The translations under genes were made by a program, and so were the position numbers. The notes beneath the pieces are model-generated. The model did no database searches. It was not told the origin of the DNA and was given only the letters and a program-made list of their open reading frames with translations. A stretch of 6,588 nucleotides of DNA from an uncultured Alphaproteobacteria bacterium (GTDB lineage Bacteria; Pseudomonadota; Alphaproteobacteria; CAAHEQ01; UBA3637). Below, piece after piece: positions 1-5,467 of the stretch (position 1 is its first letter; the number at the start of each line of letters is the position of its first letter). The DNA lies in NCBI GenBank assembly GCA_937935995.1, contig CALGXF010000005.1:1-6588 (forward strand), written 5' to 3'.

Positions 1-488
1 TGATTAAAAAAGGTGCCGATGTCAATGCAAAAAATAGATGGAATGAAACGGCGTTTATGTGGGCGTGTGTGAATGGTCATGCGGATGTGGCTCAGTTGCT
101 GATTGAAAAGGGCGCAGATATCGAGGCAAGAGATAAGTATGGCTATACGGCGTTGATGCTGGCGTGTAGGTGGGGTCATACGGATGTGGCTCAGTTGCTG
201 ATTGAAAAGGGCGCCGATGTCAATGCAAAAGATAAGTTTGGCACTACGGCGTTGATGCTGGCGTGTGCGTATGGTCATGCGGATGTGAAGCAGTTGCTTG
301 AAGAAGTGATGGCAGTTCAAGAAGAACGTTCTGCAAAAGCCCGAGAAATTCGTCAGGTAGATTCGGATACGAAAGGTAAGCCGGTTGATCATTCTTTGCG
401 CCGCGCTTTATTCGGCGGACAGCAAAAGGGACAAAATGCGCCGTTGAATCCGATGGTTGCTCGTCGCATGCGCGATAAAACGAAGTAA
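1..488 (+). CDS. Ankyrin-repeat protein, 3' part (5' end outside window)
   Basis: The reading frame is open from the first complete codon at 3 to the TAA at 486-488 (161 residues visible), so the ATG at 57 is internal and the real start lies upstream. Three consecutive 33-residue ankyrin units are visible, with the hallmarks G-A-D-[VI], a [TA]AL/AFM-type helix start, GH-x-DV and QLL. Ankyrin repeats form stacked helix-loop-helix surfaces for protein binding; the partner cannot be told from sequence. After the repeats comes a polar, strongly basic tail of about 60 residues (ending RRMRDKTK) with no recognised domain. No membrane segment is visible in this part, and a signal peptide could only be in the missing N-terminus. 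The gene converges on cvpA, with a shared bidirectional terminator between them. Ankyrin proteins are common in host-associated bacteria, sometimes as effectors, but nothing here proves secretion. The family call is very secure; the function is unknown. Confidence 0.93.
   Translation, partial: IKKGADVNAKNRWNETAFMWACVNGHADVAQLLIEKGADIEARDKYGYTALMLACRWGHTDVAQLLIEKGADVNAKDKFGTTALMLACAYGHADVKQLLEEVMAVQEERSAKAREIRQVDSDTKGKPVDHSLRRALFGGQQKGQNAPLNPMVARRMRDKTK
3..299 (+). repeat. Three tandem 99-nt ankyrin-coding units
   Basis: Units run 3-101, 102-200 and 201-299, exactly 99 nt each (33 codons). Long stretches match between units at the nucleotide level, for example the segment starting GGATGTGGCTCAGTTGCTGA at 83 and at 182, and ACGGCGTTGATGCTGGCGTG at 148 and at 247. 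Third-position identity this high suggests recent duplication or gene conversion. The array probably continues upstream of the window. Confidence 0.9.
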
Positions 489-552
489 AAAATATTTTCG
501 GTCTCAACAACTCGTCAAAATAACGCCAAACGGGCGCGATAAAACGAAATAA
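470..552 (+). repeat. Partial duplication of the ankyrin gene's 3' end
   Basis: The last 19 nt of the ankyrin gene (470-488, coding RDKTK plus stop) recur at 534-552 with one mismatch (18 of 19), 64 nt downstream. The second copy would again read RDKTK-stop in its own frame. That frame is open back across the first stop codon, but it is shifted relative to the gene. This looks like a remnant of a rearranged or replaced 3' end and not an active gene. Confidence 0.55.
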
Positions 553-564
553 CAAGACAAATTC

Positions 565-587
565 CGCACGGGACATGCGGCCGTGCG
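565..587. other. Small hairpin in the ankyrin-cvpA gap
   Basis: CGCACGG (565-571) pairs with CCGTGCG (581-587) around a 9-nt loop. It lacks a T-run and sits just before the true terminator, so it may merely protect or stabilise transcript ends. Its function is not established. Confidence 0.3.
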
Positions 588-600
588 AAGTAAACCGGTA

Positions 601-626
601 AAAAAGGAGCCTTTCGGCTCCTTTTT
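601..626. terminator. Bidirectional intrinsic terminator between ankyrin gene and cvpA
   Basis: AAAAAGGAGCC (601-611) pairs perfectly with GGCTCCTTTTT (616-626) around a TTTC loop. The A-run on one side and T-run on the other make it work on both strands: it ends the ankyrin transcript (+) and the mlaE-mlaF-radA-cvpA transcript (-). The cvpA stop codon (complement of 625-627) overlaps the end of the stem. Confidence 0.92.
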
Positions 627-1275
627 ATTCCAATTCCATAATCAAATCATCCAAATTTTGACGTTCTTCATCGTTGTAGGGCGAAATTTCTTTTGCCTTT
701 TCCGTTTCATCCGGTTCTGCTGGCTCTTGTGCCGCTTCTTGTTGTTCAATCAGCTCTTTGATGCTGTCAACATGTGTATCTGATTTTTCGATGTTTTCCA
801 TAAAAGCCGGCGGCAGCAATTTTTCTAAAGCTTCTGTTGATTTTTGAATGTACGGAATTGTAAAATTACCGTCTTCGTATTTTTCGATTTCTTGTTCCGA
901 CATCAGCAACGAGGCGGCAAAATAAATAATCGTAATCAATAAAACGCCGCGCAGAACGCCGAAGAAAAAACCCAATAAGCGGTCTAATCCGCTTAAAGCC
1001 GATTGACGCAGTTTGCCCGTGATGTAAGCATTTAACAACGTACAAATCACCAAAATAACAAGCGCGATACATCCCGCGCCGACAATATCGGCAACAGTCG
1101 GATTGTCAATCATTTTGCGAAACAAAGGCCGCACATAATAAAGTCCGTAAAGGGCACCGAACGCTGCTAAAATCCACGCCGTTAATCCCAATAATTCCCG
1201 AACCAGCCCGCGATAAAAGGCAAAAACGCCGGAAATTAAAATTGTTAACAAGACAATCGCATCAATCATACCCAT
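625..1275 (-). CDS. cvpA: CvpA family inner-membrane protein with acidic C-terminal extension
   Basis: The 216-residue protein has the CvpA pattern: four hydrophobic segments (about residues 4-20, 27-48, 62-86 and 101-125), a conserved YRGLVRELLGL stretch after segment 1, and the GLDRLLGFFFGVLRG stretch leading into segment 4. CvpA proteins are inner-membrane proteins linked in E. coli to colicin V production and in enterobacteria to bile-salt and envelope stress tolerance; their molecular role is unclear. After residue 126 there is a hydrophilic tail rich in Glu, Asp and Gln, so the protein is longer than many CvpA members. The start overlaps the radA stop by one base (TAATG), and AGGGGG (1287-1282) lies 6 nt upstream. 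An in-frame ATG two codons later is an alternative start. It is the last gene of the operon, and a terminator follows directly. In many proteobacteria purF comes next; it does not here. Confidence 0.88.
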   Translation of the reverse strand: MGMIDAIVLLTILISGVFAFYRGLVRELLGLTAWILAAFGALYGLYYVRPLFRKMIDNPTVADIVGAGCIALVILVICTLLNAYITGKLRQSALSGLDRLLGFFFGVLRGVLLITIIYFAASLLMSEQEIEKYEDGNFTIPYIQKSTEALEKLLPPAFMENIEKSDTHVDSIKELIEQQEAAQEPAEPDETEKAKEISPYNDEERQNLDDLIMELE

Positions 1276-2666
1276 TATTTGCCCCCTATAAATAAATCGA
1301 CAATTCCTTTTAAGTTGCCTTCTTCTTTGACTTGAATCGTTGTTTTGCGCTCTGATTTACGTGTTCTGGCCGGTGGAATCAGCGCTTTTTTAAAGCCCAA
1401 TTTGTCCGCTTCTTTCAATCGTAAATCCATTTGAGCAACAGCGCGGGTTTCTCCCGATAACCCGACTTCCCCGAAAACAACCATATCTGCCGGCACCGGT
1501 ACATGTGACAAAGAGGAAATCAAAGCCGCTGCTACCGCCAAATCTGCCGCCGGTTCCGTAATTTTCAATCCGCCGGCGACATTTAAAAAAATGTCTCGGT
1601 TTCCGAGCATCAAGCCGCATCTGGCCTCCAGCACGGCAATCAGCATGGAAAGCCGGTTCGAATCCCATCCGACAACGGCGCGGCGCGGGTTGGTTCCGCT
1701 GGACGGTGCCACCAATGCCTGAATTTCAACCAACATCGGTCGACTGCCTTCGATACCCGCATAAACGCACGATCCCGAAATGTTACCGCGTCGTTCGGCT
1801 AAAAACAAAGCCGACGGATTGGGAACTTCTGCCAAACCGTTGCCTGTCATTTCAAAAACGCCGATTTCATCCGTTGCACCGAACCGGTTTTTGACAGCAC
1901 GTAAAATTCGGAAATGATGGCCGCGATCGCCTTCAAAATAAAGAACCGTATCCACCATGTGTTCCAAAACACGCGGCCCGGCTAAAGTCCCTTCTTTTGT
2001 CACATGACCTACCAAAAATAAAACAAATCCTTTGCGTTTGGCCAATCGAATTAATTCGTGTCCTGCTGCTCGGACTTGGCCGACCGTGCCGGGCGCTGAA
2101 TCAAGCGTATCCACATACATTGTTTGGATTGAGTCAATCACAACAATGTCGGGCGCTTCGTTTCCGTCCAAAGACGTGATAATATCGCGGACATTCATGG
2201 AAGAAGCTAAATCAACACGGGCATCCGTTAAGCCCAACCGATTCGCTCGCAATCGAATTTGGTCAATCGATTCTTCACCGGAAATGTAAACACAGCGAGC
2301 CGGGCTGCCTTTTTTATTTACTGTATTTGATAATTTGGCCGTTGCCTGTAAAAGTAAAGTCGATTTTCCGATGCCCGGATCACCGCCGACCAAAATAACA
2401 GAACCGGGAACTAATCCGCCGCCGCAAACGCGATCCAGTTCGGCAATGCCGGCTTTTAATCGAAAAGTTTGTTCACTGACGCCTTTTAAATCCACAAAAT
2501 CCAACCGATGTCCGGGTTTGGAGGCAACAGATTTAGGCGCTTCGGCTGAAGCAATGCTTTCTTCAACCAACGTGTTCCATTTGCCGCAGATGTCGCATTT
2601 TCCGGCCCATTTGGGAAAGACCGATCCGCATTCTTGGCATACAAAATGAGAGGTTGCTTTCGCCAT
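1275..2666 (-). CDS. radA: DNA repair/recombination protein RadA (Sms)
   Basis: This is a full-length RadA of 463 residues. Domain order: an N-terminal C4 zinc finger (C10, C13, C24, C27, with W20 and KW following); a RecA-like ATPase core with Walker A GGDPGIGKST at 94-103 and Walker B-like IVVIDSI at 174-180; the RadA-specific KNRFG motif at 259-263; and a C-terminal Lon-protease-like domain (about 355-463, including GEVGLSGETR). RadA is a cytosolic, DNA-dependent ATPase that promotes branch migration and processing of recombination intermediates alongside RecA. The ATG shares one base with the mlaF stop (TGATG), implying translational coupling; a weak AAAGG (2681-2677) lies 10 nt upstream. 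It is cotranscribed with the Mla genes and cvpA. No SOS box is seen in front of it, so expression probably follows the mlaE promoter. No key residue is missing. Confidence 0.97.
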   Translation of the reverse strand: MAKATSHFVCQECGSVFPKWAGKCDICGKWNTLVEESIASAEAPKSVASKPGHRLDFVDLKGVSEQTFRLKAGIAELDRVCGGGLVPGSVILVGGDPGIGKSTLLLQATAKLSNTVNKKGSPARCVYISGEESIDQIRLRANRLGLTDARVDLASSMNVRDIITSLDGNEAPDIVVIDSIQTMYVDTLDSAPGTVGQVRAAGHELIRLAKRKGFVLFLVGHVTKEGTLAGPRVLEHMVDTVLYFEGDRGHHFRILRAVKNRFGATDEIGVFEMTGNGLAEVPNPSALFLAERRGNISGSCVYAGIEGSRPMLVEIQALVAPSSGTNPRRAVVGWDSNRLSMLIAVLEARCGLMLGNRDIFLNVAGGLKITEPAADLAVAAALISSLSHVPVPADMVVFGEVGLSGETRAVAQMDLRLKEADKLGFKKALIPPARTRKSERKTTIQVKEEGNLKGIVDLFIGGK

Positions 2667-3526
2667 CAGTCATCTGCCTTTACAGCCATTTGAATAGGCC
2701 CTTGCGCGGATCCGTTGATAAACTGAACCACATACGGATTTTTTGTCTTTTCAATTTCTTTGACTGTTCCAATCCAAATGATTTTCCCTTTGTACAACAT
2801 GGCAATGCGATCCGCAATTTTTCGAGCCGATGTCATGTCATGCGTAATCGTAACAGCCGTTGCGCCCAGCTTTTTAACACTGTCAACAATCAAATCGTTG
2901 ATGACGTCGGACATAATCGGATCCAATCCCGTTGTCGGTTCGTCAAAAAAGATAATTTCCGGATTTGTGGCAATTGCTCTGGCCAAACCGACGCGCTTTT
3001 TCATTCCGCCCGATAAGTCTGCCGGATACAAGTCGCCGACATCCGGTGTTAATCCGACTTGTGCCATTTTTTCCAACGCAATTTTGCGCGCTTCTTTTTT
3101 CTTCATTTTTCGGCCTTGAATGAGACCGAAAGCGACGTTTTCCCAAACTGTCATACTGTCAAACAACGCCGCTCCTTGAAACAGCATGCCGATTTGCGCG
3201 TTAACTTGTTCATGTACTTTGGTCGAAGCATTGACGACTTCTGTTCCGTCTACGGTGATAGAGCCTTCTTCCGGTGTTAAAAGGCCTAAAATCGACTTCA
3301 ATGTGACGGACTTGCCGGTTCCCGAGCCACCGATGATAACCAATGATTCTCCTTTGCGGATGTCCAAATCCAGCCCGTCCAAAACGACTTTTTTCCCAAA
3401 AGATTTATGGACATTTGAAAGCTTGATTTTTATCGGATGAGGTTGTTTGGACGAAAACAAAGCTATGGTTTTTTGAACCAATGTTTTGTTAAATTCTTTT
3501 TGAGCCGGATTTTTACGTTCTGTCAT
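2666..3526 (-). CDS. mlaF: MlaF-type ABC transporter ATP-binding protein (phospholipid transport)
   Basis: The 286-residue ABC ATPase has all catalytic motifs: Walker A GGSGTGKS (66-73), Q-loop Q117, signature LSGGM (171-175), Walker B IIFFDEP (191-197), the D-loop region GLD (200-202) and switch H229. The signature followed by KKRVGLARAIA, and the TGLDPI stretch after Walker B, are typical of the Mla/Ttg2A/Mkl group. This ATPase powers the MlaE permease at the inner membrane in lipid trafficking that maintains outer-membrane asymmetry. About 33 residues precede the first strand of the ABC domain, a longer N-terminus than E. coli MlaF. A 12-nt gap separates it from mlaE, and an AAAGGG-like ribosome site overlaps the mlaE stop. 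Its stop overlaps the radA start. No MCE-domain MlaD gene is present in the window, so the substrate-binding partner must be encoded elsewhere. Confidence 0.94.
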   Translation of the reverse strand: MTERKNPAQKEFNKTLVQKTIALFSSKQPHPIKIKLSNVHKSFGKKVVLDGLDLDIRKGESLVIIGGSGTGKSVTLKSILGLLTPEEGSITVDGTEVVNASTKVHEQVNAQIGMLFQGAALFDSMTVWENVAFGLIQGRKMKKKEARKIALEKMAQVGLTPDVGDLYPADLSGGMKKRVGLARAIATNPEIIFFDEPTTGLDPIMSDVINDLIVDSVKKLGATAVTITHDMTSARKIADRIAMLYKGKIIWIGTVKEIEKTKNPYVVQFINGSAQGPIQMAVKADD

Positions 3527-3538
3527 CGCATTTGCCCT

Positions 3539-4312
3539 TTATGAGTTAAAGAAGACTTCCGTCAGGATGTAGTTGAAAATCAAAATCAGGATAGACGCCG
3601 AAACAACTGCGTTTGTTGTTGCCGAACCGACGCCTTGTGCGCCACCTTTGGAATTGTAACCGTTGTAACAGCCGAGCAAGGTAATGATAAATCCGAAAAC
3701 AGACGCTTTGACGAGACCGGAAATCACATCCATCGGTTCCATAAAATTCCATGTGTTGACTAAATAAGAAGACGCATTGAAATCCAATTTATAAACACCG
3801 ATAATATAGCCGCCGCAAATTCCGATGACATCGCCGATTAAAACCAAAACAGGCATCATTACAATGCCGGCTAAAATACGCGGCGAAATTAAATATTTAA
3901 ATGGGTTTGTTGATAAGGTAGACAACGCATCGATTTGTTCGGTCACGCGCATGGTTCCGAGCTCGGCCGCCATCGCTGCCCCAATCCGGCCTGCAACCAT
4001 CAAGCCGGCCATGACTGGCGCCAATTCCCGTGTAACGGCAATCAAAACAACCATTGCGACGGCGCCTTCGGCTGAAAAGCGCGCAAAGCCGGTGTAGGTT
4101 TGTAAAGCAATAACGGCGCCGGCGAAAAATGTTGTCAGAGCCACAACAGGCAAAGAATAAAAACCGATTTCAATAAGTTGTTCAGCGATTTTTTTGAAAT
4201 AAAAAGGCGGCGTAAAACAATTGTAGATTGCTTTAACGGTAAAAATGCCCAACTGTCCGCTTGCGCGCAGGAAATGGATGAAAACGCGCCCGAGTAATGA
4301 TATGAATTCCAT
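3539..4312 (-). CDS. mlaE: MlaE-type ABC transporter permease (phospholipid transport)
   Basis: The 257-residue integral membrane protein has the MlaE permease pattern: an amphipathic N-terminal helix (1-30), hydrophobic segments around 50-72, 84-105, 145-172, 197-215 and 235-253, and the conserved cytoplasmic stretch AGRIGAAMAAELGTMRVTEQ (107-126). The following IDAL (127-130) completes the region that contacts the ATPase. It should form a homodimer with two MlaF subunits in the inner membrane and move phospholipids between inner and outer membranes. There is no N-terminal STAS domain. The ATG at 4312 is preceded by AAGAGG (4325-4320) with a 7-nt spacer, and a clear promoter lies further upstream. 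It is the first gene of the operon, divergent from lexA. Confidence 0.94.
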   Translation of the reverse strand: MEFISLLGRVFIHFLRASGQLGIFTVKAIYNCFTPPFYFKKIAEQLIEIGFYSLPVVALTTFFAGAVIALQTYTGFARFSAEGAVAMVVLIAVTRELAPVMAGLMVAGRIGAAMAAELGTMRVTEQIDALSTLSTNPFKYLISPRILAGIVMMPVLVLIGDVIGICGGYIIGVYKLDFNASSYLVNTWNFMEPMDVISGLVKASVFGFIITLLGCYNGYNSKGGAQGVGSATTNAVVSASILILIFNYILTEVFFNS

Positions 4313-4345
4313 CTGACTGCCTCTTTATTTTTAAGTGATACAGGA

Positions 4346-4374
4346 ACTATAGCCAGAATTTATTTTTTTTGCAA
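4346..4374 (-). promoter_or_regulatory. Predicted sigma70-type promoter of the mlaE-mlaF-radA-cvpA operon
   Basis: Read on the minus strand, TTGCAA (4374-4369) and TATAGT (4351-4346) are separated by exactly 17 nt. The start of transcription would fall near 4339, giving a leader of about 27 nt before mlaE. A single GAAC half-site overlaps the -10 region, but it has no partner at the right spacing, so LexA control is not supported. Confidence 0.7.
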
Positions 4375-4393
4375 TAAAAAACACATTTGGGGG

Positions 4394-4422
4394 TTGACAA
4401 AAAAGAAGAACTAATATAGAAC
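4394..4422 (+). promoter_or_regulatory. Predicted lexA promoter
   Basis: A perfect TTGACA (4394-4399) is followed 17 nt later by TAGAAC (4417-4422), a 4-of-6 -10 match; TATAGA (4415-4420) is an alternative at 15 nt. Both candidate -10 elements overlap the SOS box, so bound LexA would block RNA polymerase. The ribosome site AGGA (4445-4448) is 9 nt before the ATG. Confidence 0.65.
4408..4422 (+). promoter_or_regulatory. SOS box (LexA operator), alphaproteobacterial type
   Basis: GAAC (4408-4411), TAATATA, GAAC (4419-4422) is a perfect match to the GAAC-N7-GAAC direct repeat (GTTC-N7-GTTC on the other strand) recognised by alphaproteobacterial LexA. It overlaps the lexA promoter, so LexA very probably represses its own gene. 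A third GAAC sits at 4451-4454, just before the start codon. Confidence 0.9.
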
Positions 4423-4457
4423 AAAATTAGTATCTTGTATAAAAAGGACAGAACAAA

Positions 4458-5132
4458 ATGCTGACAAAGAAACAATATGAGCTGTTGTTATTCATCGATG
4501 AACGGTTGAAACTGACGGGTGTGTCGCCGTCTTTTGATGAGATGAAAGAGGCTTTGGGCTTAAAGTCAAAGTCCGGGATTCATCGTCTTATTCAGGGGTT
4601 GGAGGAGCGTCATTTTATTCGGCATTTGCCGAACCGGGCTCGGGCGCTTGAAATTCTTCGGCTGCCGGACAATCGGCAAACCAAAGCGATGGAAGAAGGG
4701 ATTTTCAGTATCATTCCGGGTGGTCGTGAAATTCCGTCGTTTGATGGCGGATCTGTTGATATTCCGTTATACGGTAAAATTGCGGCCGGTGTGCCGATTG
4801 AAGCTGTTCGGGATATGAGTACGACTGTTTCCGTTCCGCCGCAAATGCTCGGGGTTGGAGAACATTATGCATTGACGGTCGAAGGGGATTCCATGATTAA
4901 TGCCGGGATTTTGGACGGGGATACGGTGATTATTCAACGAACTCATACGGCCGAAAACGGAGCGATTGTCGTGGCTTTGGTGGATGGGTTTGAAGTGACC
5001 TTGAAACGATTGCGTCGCAAGGGAAACGTTATTGCGTTGGAACCTGAAAATCCCAAATACGAAACACGCATTTTGCCGCCGGAACGGGTGGCTGTGCAAG
5101 GGCGGCTTGTCGGGTTGATGCGCAATTATTGA
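4458..5132 (+). CDS. lexA: LexA repressor (SOS response regulator)
   Basis: This is a full-length 224-residue LexA. The N-terminal winged-helix DNA-binding domain (about 1-70) contains SPSFDEMKEALGLKSKSGIH, a form typical of alphaproteobacteria, ending in LPNRARALEIL. The C-terminal S24 self-cleaving domain has the Ala110-Gly111 scissile bond (IAAGVP), catalytic Ser145 (EGDSM) and Lys183 (TLKRL). In the cytosol LexA represses DNA-damage genes; RecA filaments on single-stranded DNA trigger its self-cleavage. Between the domains is a linker of roughly 25-30 residues. The ATG is preceded by AGGA at 9 nt. The gene is alone in its transcript, with autoregulation shown by the upstream SOS box. It is divergent from the operon carrying radA, but no SOS box controls that operon. 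Confidence 0.98.
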   Translation: MLTKKQYELLLFIDERLKLTGVSPSFDEMKEALGLKSKSGIHRLIQGLEERHFIRHLPNRARALEILRLPDNRQTKAMEEGIFSIIPGGREIPSFDGGSVDIPLYGKIAAGVPIEAVRDMSTTVSVPPQMLGVGEHYALTVEGDSMINAGILDGDTVIIQRTHTAENGAIVVALVDGFEVTLKRLRRKGNVIALEPENPKYETRILPPERVAVQGRLVGLMRNY

Positions 5133-5362
5133 TTTGCTTTGTGTGTAAACTTTTACAGGCAAATGCAACCGGTGTTTTCGGAACGATAAATCATCAGCGT
5201 GTTTGGAAAACGGGGAAATATAATAATCGATAAAGCTTCCGGATGATGGTTTTGTCGATAAAACGGTTTCTTATCCGTTGTGGGGTGAAAAACAAAAATT
5301 TGAAACTGAACTTCGGGCACACGAAGCGACGGTCAGTTTGTGATTGACATTTTAACGCAAAG
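5133..5362. other. Region after lexA with no convincing gene
   Basis: These 230 nt lie between the lexA stop and the next terminator. An open stretch without any start codon (5227-5343, 38 codons then TGA) has plausible amino-acid composition and could be the tail of a decayed gene; stop codons interrupt all frames just upstream. A weak inverted repeat, TGTAAA (5144-5149) with TTTACA (5152-5157), follows lexA but has a 2-nt centre and no T-run. No tRNA or other RNA gene was recognised. The region may simply be a long lexA 3' untranslated leader to the terminator at 5363-5389. Confidence 0.4.
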
Positions 5363-5389
5363 AAAAGGAGCCAATCGGCTCCTTTTTTT
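5363..5389 (+). terminator. Intrinsic terminator downstream of lexA
   Basis: AAAAGGAGCC (5363-5372) pairs with GGCTCCTTTT (5377-5386) around an AATC loop, and the T-run extends to 5389. It ends transcription coming from lexA and insulates the following promoter, which begins only 14 nt later. The stem core GGAGCC/GGCTCC is the same as in the terminator at 601-626. Confidence 0.9.
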
Positions 5390-5403
5390 ATGTAAAAAAG
5401 TGC

Positions 5404-5434
5404 TTGACAGTGGGGGGGGGGGGTAGTGTATGAT
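5404..5434 (+). promoter_or_regulatory. Predicted phase-variable promoter with G12 tract between -35 and -10
   Basis: A perfect TTGACA (5404-5409) and TATGAT (5429-5434, 5 of 6 matches to TATAAT) are separated by 19 nt, which contain an uninterrupted run of 12 G (5412-5423). Spacing in sigma70 promoters is best near 17 nt, so gain or loss of G by slippage would change promoter strength; at 10 G the spacing would be 17. Transcription would start near 5441, with the ribosome site at 5457-5462. The promoter elements are seen directly; switching is inferred from precedents such as Neisseria porA and opc. Confidence 0.75.
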
Positions 5435-5456
5435 GTTTCCAAGTCTGTCTGATAAG

Positions 5457-5462
5457 AGGAGG
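5457..5462 (+). promoter_or_regulatory. Strong ribosome binding site fixing the pilin-like gene start
   Basis: AGGAGG lies 5 nt before the ATG at 5468. It is the best Shine-Dalgarno in the window and argues for this start over the in-frame ATG codons at residues 20 and 22, which would shorten the leader. Confidence 0.85.
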
Positions 5463-5467
5463 AAACG

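Noticed and set aside
2..302. CRISPR-like array in the 99-nt repeats
   Set aside because: The repeats are contiguous, coding and match the ankyrin period of 33 codons; there are no unique spacers.
57..488. ATG at 57 as start of the ankyrin gene
   Set aside because: The frame is open to the window start and encodes a proper ankyrin unit upstream, with no ribosome site before the ATG; it is an internal Met.
4344..4358. Possible SOS box over the mlaE promoter
   Set aside because: GAAC at 4344-4347 is followed seven bases later by AGAA, not GAAC, so the second half-site is missing.
5132..5164. Terminator directly after lexA
   Set aside because: The nested inverted repeats ATTTGC/GCAAAT and TGTAAA/TTTACA are AT-rich, interrupted and lack a T-run; the convincing terminator is at 5363-5389.
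5243..5347. 34-residue open frame starting ATGATG
   Set aside because: It has no Shine-Dalgarno, no recognisable motif and basic, non-protein-like composition; it overlaps an equally plausible open frame.
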